A DNA stretch of 21,749 nt from Salinimicrobium sp049687495 (GTDB taxonomy: Bacteria > Bacteroidota > Bacteroidia > Flavobacteriales > Flavobacteriaceae), in NCBI GenBank assembly GCA_049687495.1, contig JBAVJB010000133.1, forward strand, positions 1-21,749, read 5' to 3'. The notes beneath the pieces are model-generated. The model did not search any database and was not told the DNA's origin. It saw only the letters and a program-made list of their open reading frames with translations. The position numbers were made by a program, and so were the translations under genes. Below, piece after piece: positions 7,142 to 14,431 of the stretch (positions within the stretch are counted from its first letter, which is position 1; each line of letters opens with the position of its first letter).

Positions 7142-8023
7142 ATGGATTATACTCAAAAAATGCTCAGGGATGATGCCCTAAAAGGAAAAAATATTGTTGT
7201 GACCGGCGGCGGAAGCGGTTTGGGCAAAGCCATGACTAAATATTTCCTGGAGTTAGGTGCAAATGTTGCCATCACTTCAAGAAACCTTGAGAAATTAAAA
7301 AATACAGCAAAGGAACTTGAACAGGAAACCGGTGGAAAATGTTTTCCTGTGCAATGCGATGTAAGGCATTACGAACAGGTCGAGCAAATGCTGCAGCAAA
7401 CCCTGGAGGAATTTGGAAGTGTAGACATCCTGCTGAATAACGCGGCCGGAAATTTCATCTCCCCTACCGAAAGGCTGAGCGCGAACGCTTTCGATACTAT
7501 TATCGACATTGTATTAAAAGGAAGTAAGAATTGCACTCTGGCCTTTGGAAAACACTGGATTGAAAAAGGAGAAAAAAACAAGACTGTTCTAAACATTGTA
7601 ACTACCTATGCCTGGACCGGATCGGCTTATGTAGTTCCTAGTGCAACCGCAAAGGCAGGTGTTCTTGCCATGACCAGATCACTTGCCGTGGAATGGGCTA
7701 AATATGGCATCAGGTTTAATGCAATCGCACCGGGTCCTTTCCCAACGAAAGGAGCCTGGGACCGTCTGCTGCCGGGAGATCTGAAAGAAAAATTCGACCT
7801 CTCCAAAAAGGTTCCGTTGAAACGCGTTGGGGAACACCAGGAGCTGGCAAATCTCGCGGCGTATCTTGTTTCAGATTTTTCGGCTTATGTCAATGGGGAA
7901 GTAATTACCATAGACGGCGGCGAGTGGCTTAAAGGAGCGGGACAATTTAATCTTTTGGAAGCGATTCCGGAGGAAATGTGGGATCAATTAGAAGCTATGA
8001 TCAAGGCGAAGAAGCAGGGGTAA
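7142..8023 (+). CDS. SDR-family 2,4-dienoyl-CoA reductase-like oxidoreductase
   Basis: A 293-residue classical short-chain dehydrogenase. The NADP(H)-binding motif TGGGSGLGK is at 21-29 and NNAAGNF at about 99-105. The catalytic region TTYAWTGSAYVVPSATAKAG places Tyr156 and Lys171, with the 15-residue spacing and surrounding residues of the mitochondrial DECR type (TIYAETGS..PSASAKAG). The downstream FNAIAPGPFPTKGAWDRL also matches DECR enzymes. These reduce 2,4-dienoyl-CoA intermediates with NADPH during beta-oxidation of unsaturated fatty acids, and are unrelated to flavin/Fe-S FadH. A trans-2-enoyl-CoA reductase role is an alternative. It is flanked by long spacers on both sides and is probably a single-gene transcript. 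Confidence 0.85.
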   Translation: MDYTQKMLRDDALKGKNIVVTGGGSGLGKAMTKYFLELGANVAITSRNLEKLKNTAKELEQETGGKCFPVQCDVRHYEQVEQMLQQTLEEFGSVDILLNNAAGNFISPTERLSANAFDTIIDIVLKGSKNCTLAFGKHWIEKGEKNKTVLNIVTTYAWTGSAYVVPSATAKAGVLAMTRSLAVEWAKYGIRFNAIAPGPFPTKGAWDRLLPGDLKEKFDLSKKVPLKRVGEHQELANLAAYLVSDFSAYVNGEVITIDGGEWLKGAGQFNLLEAIPEEMWDQLEAMIKAKKQG

Positions 8024-8040
8024 TCCGGGAGAAAGTGATT

Positions 8041-8057
8041 CAAAAATGTCATTTTTG
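8041..8057. repeat. 17-bp intergenic palindrome, copy C
   Basis: Third identical CAAAAATGTCATTTTTG, 17 bp after the SDR stop codon and 162 bp before the parA ATG. Copies A and C share the flanks T on the left and GAA on the right. Confidence 0.85.
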
Positions 8058-8128
8058 GAAATCTTTACTTCCGAAGGATAGAGAACTTATTAAAAATTCT
8101 TCCGAAGAACTTATAAACCACTGAAAAT

Positions 8129-8153
8129 ACAGGTTTTATCCTTAAAAACCTGT
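8129..8153. promoter_or_regulatory. Inverted repeat upstream of parA, possible operator
   Basis: ACAGGTTTT (8129-8137) and AAAACCTGT (8145-8153) are perfect 9-base inverted arms around a 7-base loop, 12 bp before the possible -33 element of parA. It has no following T-run on the + strand, so it is more likely a protein-binding site (for example for ParA/ParB autoregulation) than a terminator. That role is inference. Confidence 0.45.
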
Positions 8154-8165
8154 TAACAAATTAGC

Positions 8166-8196
8166 TTTCGTAAACCTATAATAAATTGTATTTTTA
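8166..8196 (+). promoter_or_regulatory. Probable promoter of the parAB operon
   Basis: TTTC (8166-8169) and TATTTTTA (8189-8196), separated by 19 bp, each differ by one base from TTTG and TAnnTTTG. Spacing is right and the site lies 23 bp before the parA ATG. AAAGGA at about 8209-8214 could be a weak ribosome-binding site. Confidence 0.45.
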
Positions 8197-8219
8197 CCCT
8201 TTAAATCCAAAGGAATTTA

Positions 8220-8984
8220 ATGGGTAAGATAATTGCCGTTGCAAATCAAAAAGGAGGAGTAGGTAAAACCACGACTTCAGTAAACCTGGCCGCATCCCTA
8301 GGGGTGCTTGAGAAAAAAGTTCTAATTATTGATGCAGACCCACAGGCGAACGCCACTTCGGGTTTGGGCATAGATGTAGAAAGCGTTGAGCTGGGCACCT
8401 ACCAGTTACTTGAGCATTCTATAAAGGCAGAGGAGGCTATCATGAAGACTGATTCTCCAAACCTTGATATCATTCCTGCACATATTGACCTTGTTGCGAT
8501 CGAGATCGAGCTGGTTGACCAGGATGAGCGCGAATACATGCTCAAAAAAGCCATTTCCCACCTTCGGGACATCTATGACTATGTGATCATTGACTGCGCA
8601 CCGTCGTTAGGATTGCTTACTCTGAATGCGCTTACGGCTGCAGATTCGGTTATTATTCCAATTCAGTGTGAATATTTTGCTTTGGAAGGGCTGGGCAAAC
8701 TGCTCAATACGATCAAAAGCGTTCAAAAGATACACAATACAAAACTCGATATTGAAGGCTTGCTGCTCACCATGTATGACAGCAGGCTAAGACTGTCAAA
8801 CCAGGTGGTGGAAGAGGTGCAGAAGCACTTCGACGAGATGGTGTTTTCCACAATCATTCAGCGAAATGTGCGTTTAAGTGAAGCGCCCAGTTATGGCGAG
8901 AGTATTATAAATTATGATGCAGGCAGTAAGGGCGCAAGCAACTACCTAAGCCTGGCACACGAGATCATTAAGAAAAACAGTTAG
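8220..8984 (+). CDS. parA: Chromosome partitioning ATPase ParA (Soj type)
   Basis: A 254-residue ParA ATPase without the N-terminal DNA-binding extension of plasmid type Ia proteins, so the chromosomal Soj type. The deviant Walker A motif KGGVGKTT is at 11-18, including the signature Lys11; IIDADPQANAT and YVIIDCAPSLGLLT carry the A' and Walker B regions. ATP-bound dimers bind DNA nonspecifically, and ParB-parS complexes move along the gradient to segregate origins. parB follows after six bases (GAGAAG), with a Shine-Dalgarno-like AGGAG overlapping the parA stop. Confidence 0.96.
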   Translation: MGKIIAVANQKGGVGKTTTSVNLAASLGVLEKKVLIIDADPQANATSGLGIDVESVELGTYQLLEHSIKAEEAIMKTDSPNLDIIPAHIDLVAIEIELVDQDEREYMLKKAISHLRDIYDYVIIDCAPSLGLLTLNALTAADSVIIPIQCEYFALEGLGKLLNTIKSVQKIHNTKLDIEGLLLTMYDSRLRLSNQVVEEVQKHFDEMVFSTIIQRNVRLSEAPSYGESIINYDAGSKGASNYLSLAHEIIKKNS

Positions 8985-8990
8985 GAGAAG

Positions 8991-9890
8991 ATGGCGAAGG
9001 CGACCAAGAAACAAGCTTTGGGAAGAGGACTTTCAGCATTGCTGAAGGATCCTCAAAATGATATAAAGTCGGCAGAAGACAAGAATGCTGATAAGCTGGT
9101 GGGACATATTGTAGAACTGGACCTGAATTCCATCGAGGTCAACCCTTTTCAGCCCAGAACCAGTTTTAATGAAGAATCTTTAAGGGAACTTGCTTCCTCT
9201 ATCAGGGAATTGGGCGTTATTCAACCAATAACCGTTCGAAAACTGGATTACAACCAGTACCAGCTGGTATCGGGAGAACGCAGATTTCGCGCCTCCAAAT
9301 TGGTTGGCCTGGAAACCATTCCCGCGTACATACGGATTGCCAATGACCAGGAGTCCCTGGAAATGGCTTTGGTGGAAAATATTCAACGCCAGGATCTTGA
9401 CCCAATCGAAATCTCCCTTTCTTATCAGCGGTTGATCGACGAGATCAATCTCACCCAGGAACAACTAAGCGACAGAGTGGGAAAAAACCGCTCTACCATC
9501 GCAAATTATTTACGCTTGCTGAAGCTGGACCCGATCATCCAGACCGGGATGCGAGACGGCTTCCTCTCAATGGGACACGGGCGTGCTTTGATCAATATTG
9601 AAGATCCTCAGCTGCAGCTGGAGATCTACGAAAAGATCCTGGCCAATTCCCTTTCGGTTCGGGAAACAGAAAAGTTGGTGCGTAACCTGCAGGAAGGAAA
9701 ACCTGAAGCCAAGGCTGCTGCCCCTGCCCTTCCCCGCAATATCAAGAAAAGCATCAAAGAATTTTCTGAACGGCTGGGTGCCAAGGTAGATGTTAAGGTG
9801 TCAAAAAAGGGAAATGGAAGGCTTATTATTCCTTTTACTTCGGAAGCTGACCTGGAGCGACTAAAAAAAATAATTCAGGGTGAAGAATAG
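8991..9890 (+). CDS. parB: Chromosome partitioning protein ParB (Spo0J type)
   Basis: A 299-residue CTP-dependent DNA clamp loading at parS. The N-terminal GRGLSALL (11-18) is the segment that usually contacts ParA. The CTP-binding/ParB-like domain follows with NPFQPR, GERRFRA (95-101) and ENIQRQDLDPIE (129-140). The helix-turn-helix LTQEQLSDRVGKNRSTIANY spans about 154-173, and a C-terminal dimerisation region starts near 245. No parS-like TGTTNCACGTGNAACA site is visible in the window. The last 11 bases overlap the next gene, which is read in another frame. Confidence 0.95.
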   Translation: MAKATKKQALGRGLSALLKDPQNDIKSAEDKNADKLVGHIVELDLNSIEVNPFQPRTSFNEESLRELASSIRELGVIQPITVRKLDYNQYQLVSGERRFRASKLVGLETIPAYIRIANDQESLEMALVENIQRQDLDPIEISLSYQRLIDEINLTQEQLSDRVGKNRSTIANYLRLLKLDPIIQTGMRDGFLSMGHGRALINIEDPQLQLEIYEKILANSLSVRETEKLVRNLQEGKPEAKAAAPALPRNIKKSIKEFSERLGAKVDVKVSKKGNGRLIIPFTSEADLERLKKIIQGEE

Positions 9891-10464
9891 CAATGCCATA
9901 CTGCTTGTATTTTTTCTACTTTTTGCCGGACATCTATTTGCGCAACAGGACTCACTTCTTGTAGACCCCCAGCTTGTGGTCGAAGAGCCTGCTTATAAAC
10001 CTTACGATCCGCTTTCCCCTGCACGCGCTGCTTTTTATTCGGCTGTATTGCCGGGACTGGGCCAGGCCTACAACGGGAAATACTGGAAAATACCAGTTGT
10101 TTATACTGCACTGGGAGTGGGAGTATATTTTTACTTCAGGAACGACGATCAATACGACCGTTACCGGGATGCCTACAAAAGCAGACTGGCCGGAAAGACG
10201 AACGATGAATTCTCTGACGAGAATGGAACCCCAATTGTCTCTACCCAGGGATTAATTGATGCCCAGCGCTTTTATCAGCGTAACAAAGAGATCTCTGTTC
10301 TTGTCACTTTAGGACTGTATGCCCTTAATATTATTGATGCCAACGTAGACGCTCACCTGCAGCAGTTTAACGTGAGTGAAGATCTCTCTTTAAGGCCAAA
10401 GCTGGATTACGATCAGTTCTCGGGAAAAACCGGGTATGGCCTGAGCTTAAATTTTAATTTCTGA
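9880..10464 (+). CDS. DUF5683-like membrane protein with signal peptide
   Basis: A 194-residue protein starting at GTG 9880 inside parB (11-base overlap); no ATG is available upstream of the signal peptide. Residues 1-21 form a signal peptide (cleavage near LFA/QQD). The core has family-like features: SPARAAFYSAVLPGLGQAY (46-64) with its glycine-rich hydrophobic patch, a membrane segment near 71-87, and the C-terminal ALNIIDANVDAHL segment. It ends in a beta-rich aromatic stretch (LSLNFNF), so an outer-membrane association is possible. Function is unknown. It is found here between parB and dapB, with its TGA overlapping the dapB ATG by one base. Confidence 0.8.
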   Translation: MKNSNAILLVFFLLFAGHLFAQQDSLLVDPQLVVEEPAYKPYDPLSPARAAFYSAVLPGLGQAYNGKYWKIPVVYTALGVGVYFYFRNDDQYDRYRDAYKSRLAGKTNDEFSDENGTPIVSTQGLIDAQRFYQRNKEISVLVTLGLYALNIIDANVDAHLQQFNVSEDLSLRPKLDYDQFSGKTGYGLSLNFNF

Positions 10465-11159
10465 TGAAAATTGCCCTTTTAGGATACGGAAAAATGGGGA
10501 AAACCATCGAACGCCTGGCGCAGGAGCGCGGGCACGAGATCATTTTTCGAATAAAAGACGATGTTACAGCTTACGACCTTAAAAAAGCAGATGTAGCCAT
10601 AGATTTCAGCATTCCCGGTGCCGCGTTCAAGAATATCACAACCTGCTTTGAACAGCAGGTGCCGGTAATTTCGGGCACCACAGGCTGGCTTGACAGGTAT
10701 GAAGAGGCCGTGAAGCTTTGTGAGCAGCATGAAGGCGCATTCATTTACGCCTCCAACTTCAGTTTGGGAGTGAACCTGTTCTTTGAGCTCAACAAGAAAC
10801 TGGCCGGCATGATGAAAGGTGTCCCTGAGTATTCCGTAGCAATTGAAGAGATCCACCACACCCAGAAACTGGATGCCCCAAGCGGCACCGCCATCACTCT
10901 GGCCGAGCAGATCATCGAGAATTCAGATAAAAAAAGCTGGAAACTTGAGGGAGCCGGGGAAGATGAAATTCCGGTAACAGCCAAAAGAATAGAGAATGTT
11001 CCGGGCACACATGTGATCTCTTACAAATCTGCCGTAGACACCATAAACATTGAACATATAGCCCATTCTCGCGACGGGTTCGCCCTGGGCGCTATTGTAG
11101 CAGCAGAGTGGCTTCAAGACAAAAAAGGAGTGTACAGCATGAAAGATGTGCTCTTTTAA
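10464..11159 (+). CDS. dapB: 4-hydroxy-tetrahydrodipicolinate reductase
   Basis: A 231-residue enzyme reducing the DapA product to tetrahydrodipicolinate with NAD(P)H, in lysine and peptidoglycan diaminopimelate synthesis. The nucleotide-binding loop GYGKMGK is at 7-13, and VISGTTGW (68-75) follows. The signature EEIHHTQKLDAPSGTA provides catalytic His131 and Lys135 (E. coli His159/Lys163). It is shorter than E. coli DapB (273), with a compact nucleotide domain. The start is coupled to the previous stop (TGATG). Confidence 0.95.
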   Translation: MKIALLGYGKMGKTIERLAQERGHEIIFRIKDDVTAYDLKKADVAIDFSIPGAAFKNITTCFEQQVPVISGTTGWLDRYEEAVKLCEQHEGAFIYASNFSLGVNLFFELNKKLAGMMKGVPEYSVAIEEIHHTQKLDAPSGTAITLAEQIIENSDKKSWKLEGAGEDEIPVTAKRIENVPGTHVISYKSAVDTINIEHIAHSRDGFALGAIVAAEWLQDKKGVYSMKDVLF

Positions 11160-11208
11160 ATTGTAACAAACTGCAGGCAAGCTATACCTATAACGCAAAT
11201 TACAGCTC

Positions 11209-12774
11209 ATGATATTGACACATTGGATCCTGTTTTTCCTGATCGTTCAGCTTATTCATTTCCTTGGAACCTGGAGGTTATACCAAAAAGCAGGTCGCAA
11301 AGCCTGGGAGGCTGCCGTACCGGTTTACAACGCCGTCATCCTTATGAAGATCATCAACAGGCCATGGTGGTGGGTGATCCTTCTTTTTATTCCAATCGTC
11401 AACCTTATCATGTTCCCCGTGATTTGGGTGGAGACCATAAGAAGCTTTGGCAGGACCTCTACTGCAGAAACCATTTTAGTGATCGTAACCCTTGGGTTTT
11501 ACATCTATTACGTCAATTACCTTACAGATGCCAAATACAGGGAGGACCGAAGCCTGCAACCCGGCAGTGCCGCCGGTGAATGGATCAGCTCCATTCTTTT
11601 TGCTGTAGTTGCAGCCACCATCGTGCATACCTACGTGATGCAGCCTTTTACCATTCCTACCTCCTCTTTGGAAAAGACCTTACTTGTAGGCGATTATCTG
11701 TTTGTAAGCAAGTTCCATTACGGGGCAAGAACGCCTATTACTTCTGTAGCTTTCCCAATGGTGCACGACACCATCCCGGGGATAGGCATCAAATCTTATT
11801 TTAAGAATCCGCATATTCCATACTTCAGGCTTCCGGGATTCCAGCATATAGAGCGCAATGACATTGTGGTCTTTAACTGGCCCATCGACACGGTGAAGAT
11901 GTTCCGGGATGCTTCTCAACAGCATTTCGATAAACCTATTGATAAGAAATCGAATTATGTAAAGAGAGCTGTCGGCTTGCCCGGCGATTCTCTTAAGATC
12001 GTAGACGGGAAAATATTGGTGAACAACCAGCCTCTTGACCTTCCGGACAGGGCAAAACCGCAGTACTCTTACAGCGGTTACACCAAAGGAGAAGGTTTTG
12101 ATCCCTACACGCTTTATAAGGTCTACGGAATTACAGATGCTTTCTACTACGACCCTAACACCAACCAGTTCTTTATTCAGTCGCTTTCTGAAGATGCTTA
12201 TCAAAGGCTAAAGAACCACCCGAACGTGGCTTCAATAGAACGGCAGATCACTCCTGCAGGTAAGCAGGACCCGGGAATCTTCCCAAACAATAAGAAAGTT
12301 GACTGGAACCGCGACAATTTTGGGCCAATTTATATTCCGAAGAAAGGCGCTACGGTCAAGATGGACCTGAAATCTTTCGCCCTTTACAGGAGAATCATTG
12401 AGACCTATGAAGGCCGCGAGATGGGACATGACAATAAACTTTCGGTCAATGGTACGCAGGTACTCCTTAATGGACAACCTATAGACACTTATACCTTCAA
12501 ACAGGATTATTACTGGATGATGGGTGACAACAGGCACAATTCTGAAGACAGCCGTTACTGGGGCTTTGTGCCCGAAAACCACATCGTGGGAAAACCGGTA
12601 TTCATCTGGTTGAGCCTTGATCCTAATGCTTCAGGATTCAATAAGATTCGTTGGGACCGGATGTTCACTACCGTTGGCGGCAACGGGGAACCTGTTTCTT
12701 ACCTGCCATACTTCCTGGTATTGCTGGTAGGCTGGTTTGGTTACAGTTTCTTCAGAAAAAAGAAAAAGGCATAG
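11209..12774 (+). CDS. lepB: Signal peptidase I with DUF5684-like N-terminal membrane domain
   Basis: A 521-residue protein, much longer than E. coli LepB (324). Residues 1-110 are a multi-span hydrophobic region (motifs WEAAVPVYNAVILMKI and NRPWWWVIL) resembling stand-alone DUF5684 proteins. A membrane anchor (about 122-145) leads into the S26 protease: QPFTIPTSSL places the nucleophile Ser153 and YVKRAVGLPGD places the general base Lys252. A large insertion precedes the C-terminal MGDNRHNSEDSRYWG box. One more membrane segment (about 497-514) ends in RKKKKA. It removes signal peptides from exported proteins. The gene is 49 bp downstream of dapB and one base before the WbqC gene. Confidence 0.93.
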   Translation: MILTHWILFFLIVQLIHFLGTWRLYQKAGRKAWEAAVPVYNAVILMKIINRPWWWVILLFIPIVNLIMFPVIWVETIRSFGRTSTAETILVIVTLGFYIYYVNYLTDAKYREDRSLQPGSAAGEWISSILFAVVAATIVHTYVMQPFTIPTSSLEKTLLVGDYLFVSKFHYGARTPITSVAFPMVHDTIPGIGIKSYFKNPHIPYFRLPGFQHIERNDIVVFNWPIDTVKMFRDASQQHFDKPIDKKSNYVKRAVGLPGDSLKIVDGKILVNNQPLDLPDRAKPQYSYSGYTKGEGFDPYTLYKVYGITDAFYYDPNTNQFFIQSLSEDAYQRLKNHPNVASIERQITPAGKQDPGIFPNNKKVDWNRDNFGPIYIPKKGATVKMDLKSFALYRRIIETYEGREMGHDNKLSVNGTQVLLNGQPIDTYTFKQDYYWMMGDNRHNSEDSRYWGFVPENHIVGKPVFIWLSLDPNASGFNKIRWDRMFTTVGGNGEPVSYLPYFLVLLVGWFGYSFFRKKKKA

Positions 12775-12775
12775 C

Positions 12776-13405
12776 ATGCAAAAGCTTCTTCTGCACCCTT
12801 GCTATTTTGGGCCGGTTTCAGAATATGTAGCCCTGGTTCAAGCCGATGAAGTTGTTTTTGAGAACGATGATAATTACCAGAAACAAACCTACCGCAACCG
12901 CATGTATGTCTATGGAGCGAACGGCAAATTACTGCTGAACATTCCTATCAAGCACACGGGCAATAAATCACAGCACCAGAAGTACAGGGATGTGCGAATT
13001 GAAGACGCTTTCCCATGGCAGGACCAGCACTGGAAATCTTTAGAAAGTGCCTACCGCACCTCTCCTTTCTTTGAATTTTATGAAGATGAGTTTAGGCCTT
13101 TATACGAGAAAAACTATGAGTTCCTGCTCGACTTCAATTACGACTGCCTTGAACTTGCGCTGGAAAGCCTGCAACTGGACCTGAATTCTTCTAAAACCGA
13201 AGAATACATTCTAAAGCCTAAAGAGCAGATTGACGGGAGATATCTGGTAGAAGCAAAAGGTCAAAAAAAACACATTTTTGAGCCCTATACGCAGGTGTTT
13301 TCTCCAAAGATGGGATACATCAACGACCTGAGCATTGTAGACCTCATCTTCAACGAGGGGCCCAATGCGCTCAACTACCTGGAGCAGCAACCGAACTTAT
13401 TTTAA
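12776..13405 (+). CDS. WbqC-family protein
   Basis: A 209-residue soluble protein. MQKLLLHPCYFGPVSEYVAL at the start, then NYQKQTYRNR, LLNIPIKHT and HWKSLESAYRTSPFFEFY, match the WbqC-like family, often encoded in O-antigen/polysaccharide clusters; the biochemical activity is not settled. I use ATG 12776, one base after the lepB stop; an in-frame ATG at 12737 would extend back into lepB with a low-complexity basic peptide. The 3' end overlaps the oppositely oriented nuclease-family gene by nine bases. Confidence 0.85.
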   Translation: MQKLLLHPCYFGPVSEYVALVQADEVVFENDDNYQKQTYRNRMYVYGANGKLLLNIPIKHTGNKSQHQKYRDVRIEDAFPWQDQHWKSLESAYRTSPFFEFYEDEFRPLYEKNYEFLLDFNYDCLELALESLQLDLNSSKTEEYILKPKEQIDGRYLVEAKGQKKHIFEPYTQVFSPKMGYINDLSIVDLIFNEGPNALNYLEQQPNLF

Positions 13406-14431
13406 GGCAAAAGTAGCCGTTACGGGGTAGTGATCTGAAAACGGAACTTTGTAGTTGTCAAAGGAAAGCACTTCCAGGGTTTCAGCAGCAAGAATAAAGT
13501 CTATTCTTAGAGGAAAGAACCTGAAATCATAGGTTTGGCCAAAGCCGTTCCCGGCTTCTTTATAGGCATCAAAAAGCCCTTCAGATTTGATCTCCCTGTA
13601 GATATAAGAGTAAGCCGTATTGTTAAAATCGCCCATTACCAGCACGGGATAAGGACTCTTTTTAATTAGTTCAATGACAATATCCATCTGCTTCTCTTGC
13701 CTCACAAAGGTCTGACCCATGCCCAAAAATACCTTTTTTGAGTGCTGTTTCTCCAGCTTGTCCAGGTTAGGCTTTACCCCAAACGACTGTAAATGAACGT
13801 TGACCACCCTAATGGTATCCTCATCCTTTATAATATCGGCAAAGATCGCGTTGTTGTTACTGGAAGTAGGAAAATCTAGAGATCCCTGGTCTATAATGGG
13901 AAACTTTGAAAAAATTGCCAGCCCGAATTCATCATTCTGCTCTTTGATCTTGATATAACGATGAGGAAACCTCGCGGCAATGGTCTTTTCCCCCTTAAAA
14001 TACTCCTGCATGCAGACCAGGTCGGGGTTTTCAAGCTCAACAAAATCGGCGATCTTTTTGGGAATATCCTTATCGTTCTTGTTCCAGCCGTACTGGTTGA
14101 ACTGGCGCACATTATAGCTGAGTACCTTGAAAACGTTGTCTCCAAGATCAAAATCTTCGGAAGTTGAGATCTCATAAACCGAAGTGACGTGGTTCAGCCC
14201 CAGCAGCAGTGCAATGAAGGAAAGCCACAGTTGTTTTTTTAGTCTGAAGAGCCAGAACAACAGAAAGATCAGGTTGACGATGATCAAAAAAGGCACGCCA
14301 AGGCTAAATACCGAAAGCAAGGCAAAAGTATGAGGTGGAATGTAAGGCAGCAGGTACGAAAAAAGCAATGCCGCTGCAAACAGCCAGTTTAAAAGGAACA
14401 GGAATTTTTCAAACCAGTTGAGGCCTTTCAT
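13397..14431 (-). CDS. Membrane-anchored endonuclease/exonuclease/phosphatase-family protein
   Basis: 344 residues. Residues 1-80 contain three predicted membrane helices; the rest is an EEP (DNase I-like) domain. Expected metal and catalytic positions are present: SYNVRQF (Asn107), MQEYF (Glu143), VVNVHLQS (His213), VMGDFN (Asp268, Asn270), RIDFI (Asp311) and SDHYP (Asp333-His334). The domain probably faces the periplasm. Substrate is unknown (nucleic acid, phospholipid or phosphoester). It is the last gene of the minus-strand run; its ATG overlaps the upstream rhomboid stop (TGATG). Confidence 0.88.
   Translation of the reverse strand: MKGLNWFEKFLFLLNWLFAAALLFSYLLPYIPPHTFALLSVFSLGVPFLIIVNLIFLLFWLFRLKKQLWLSFIALLLGLNHVTSVYEISTSEDFDLGDNVFKVLSYNVRQFNQYGWNKNDKDIPKKIADFVELENPDLVCMQEYFKGEKTIAARFPHRYIKIKEQNDEFGLAIFSKFPIIDQGSLDFPTSSNNNAIFADIIKDEDTIRVVNVHLQSFGVKPNLDKLEKQHSKKVFLGMGQTFVRQEKQMDIVIELIKKSPYPVLVMGDFNNTAYSYIYREIKSEGLFDAYKEAGNGFGQTYDFRFFPLRIDFILAAETLEVLSFDNYKVPFSDHYPVTATFALK

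Noticed and set aside
8129..8153. Rho-independent terminator of the SDR gene
   Set aside because: The inverted repeat is AT-rich and is followed by TAACAAATT rather than a T-run; an operator is more likely.
8220..9890. A parS site near parAB
   Set aside because: I looked for TGTTNCACGTGNAACA. CACGTG cores occur near 3882, 15420 and 17419, all inside other genes, and their flanks match the consensus poorly.
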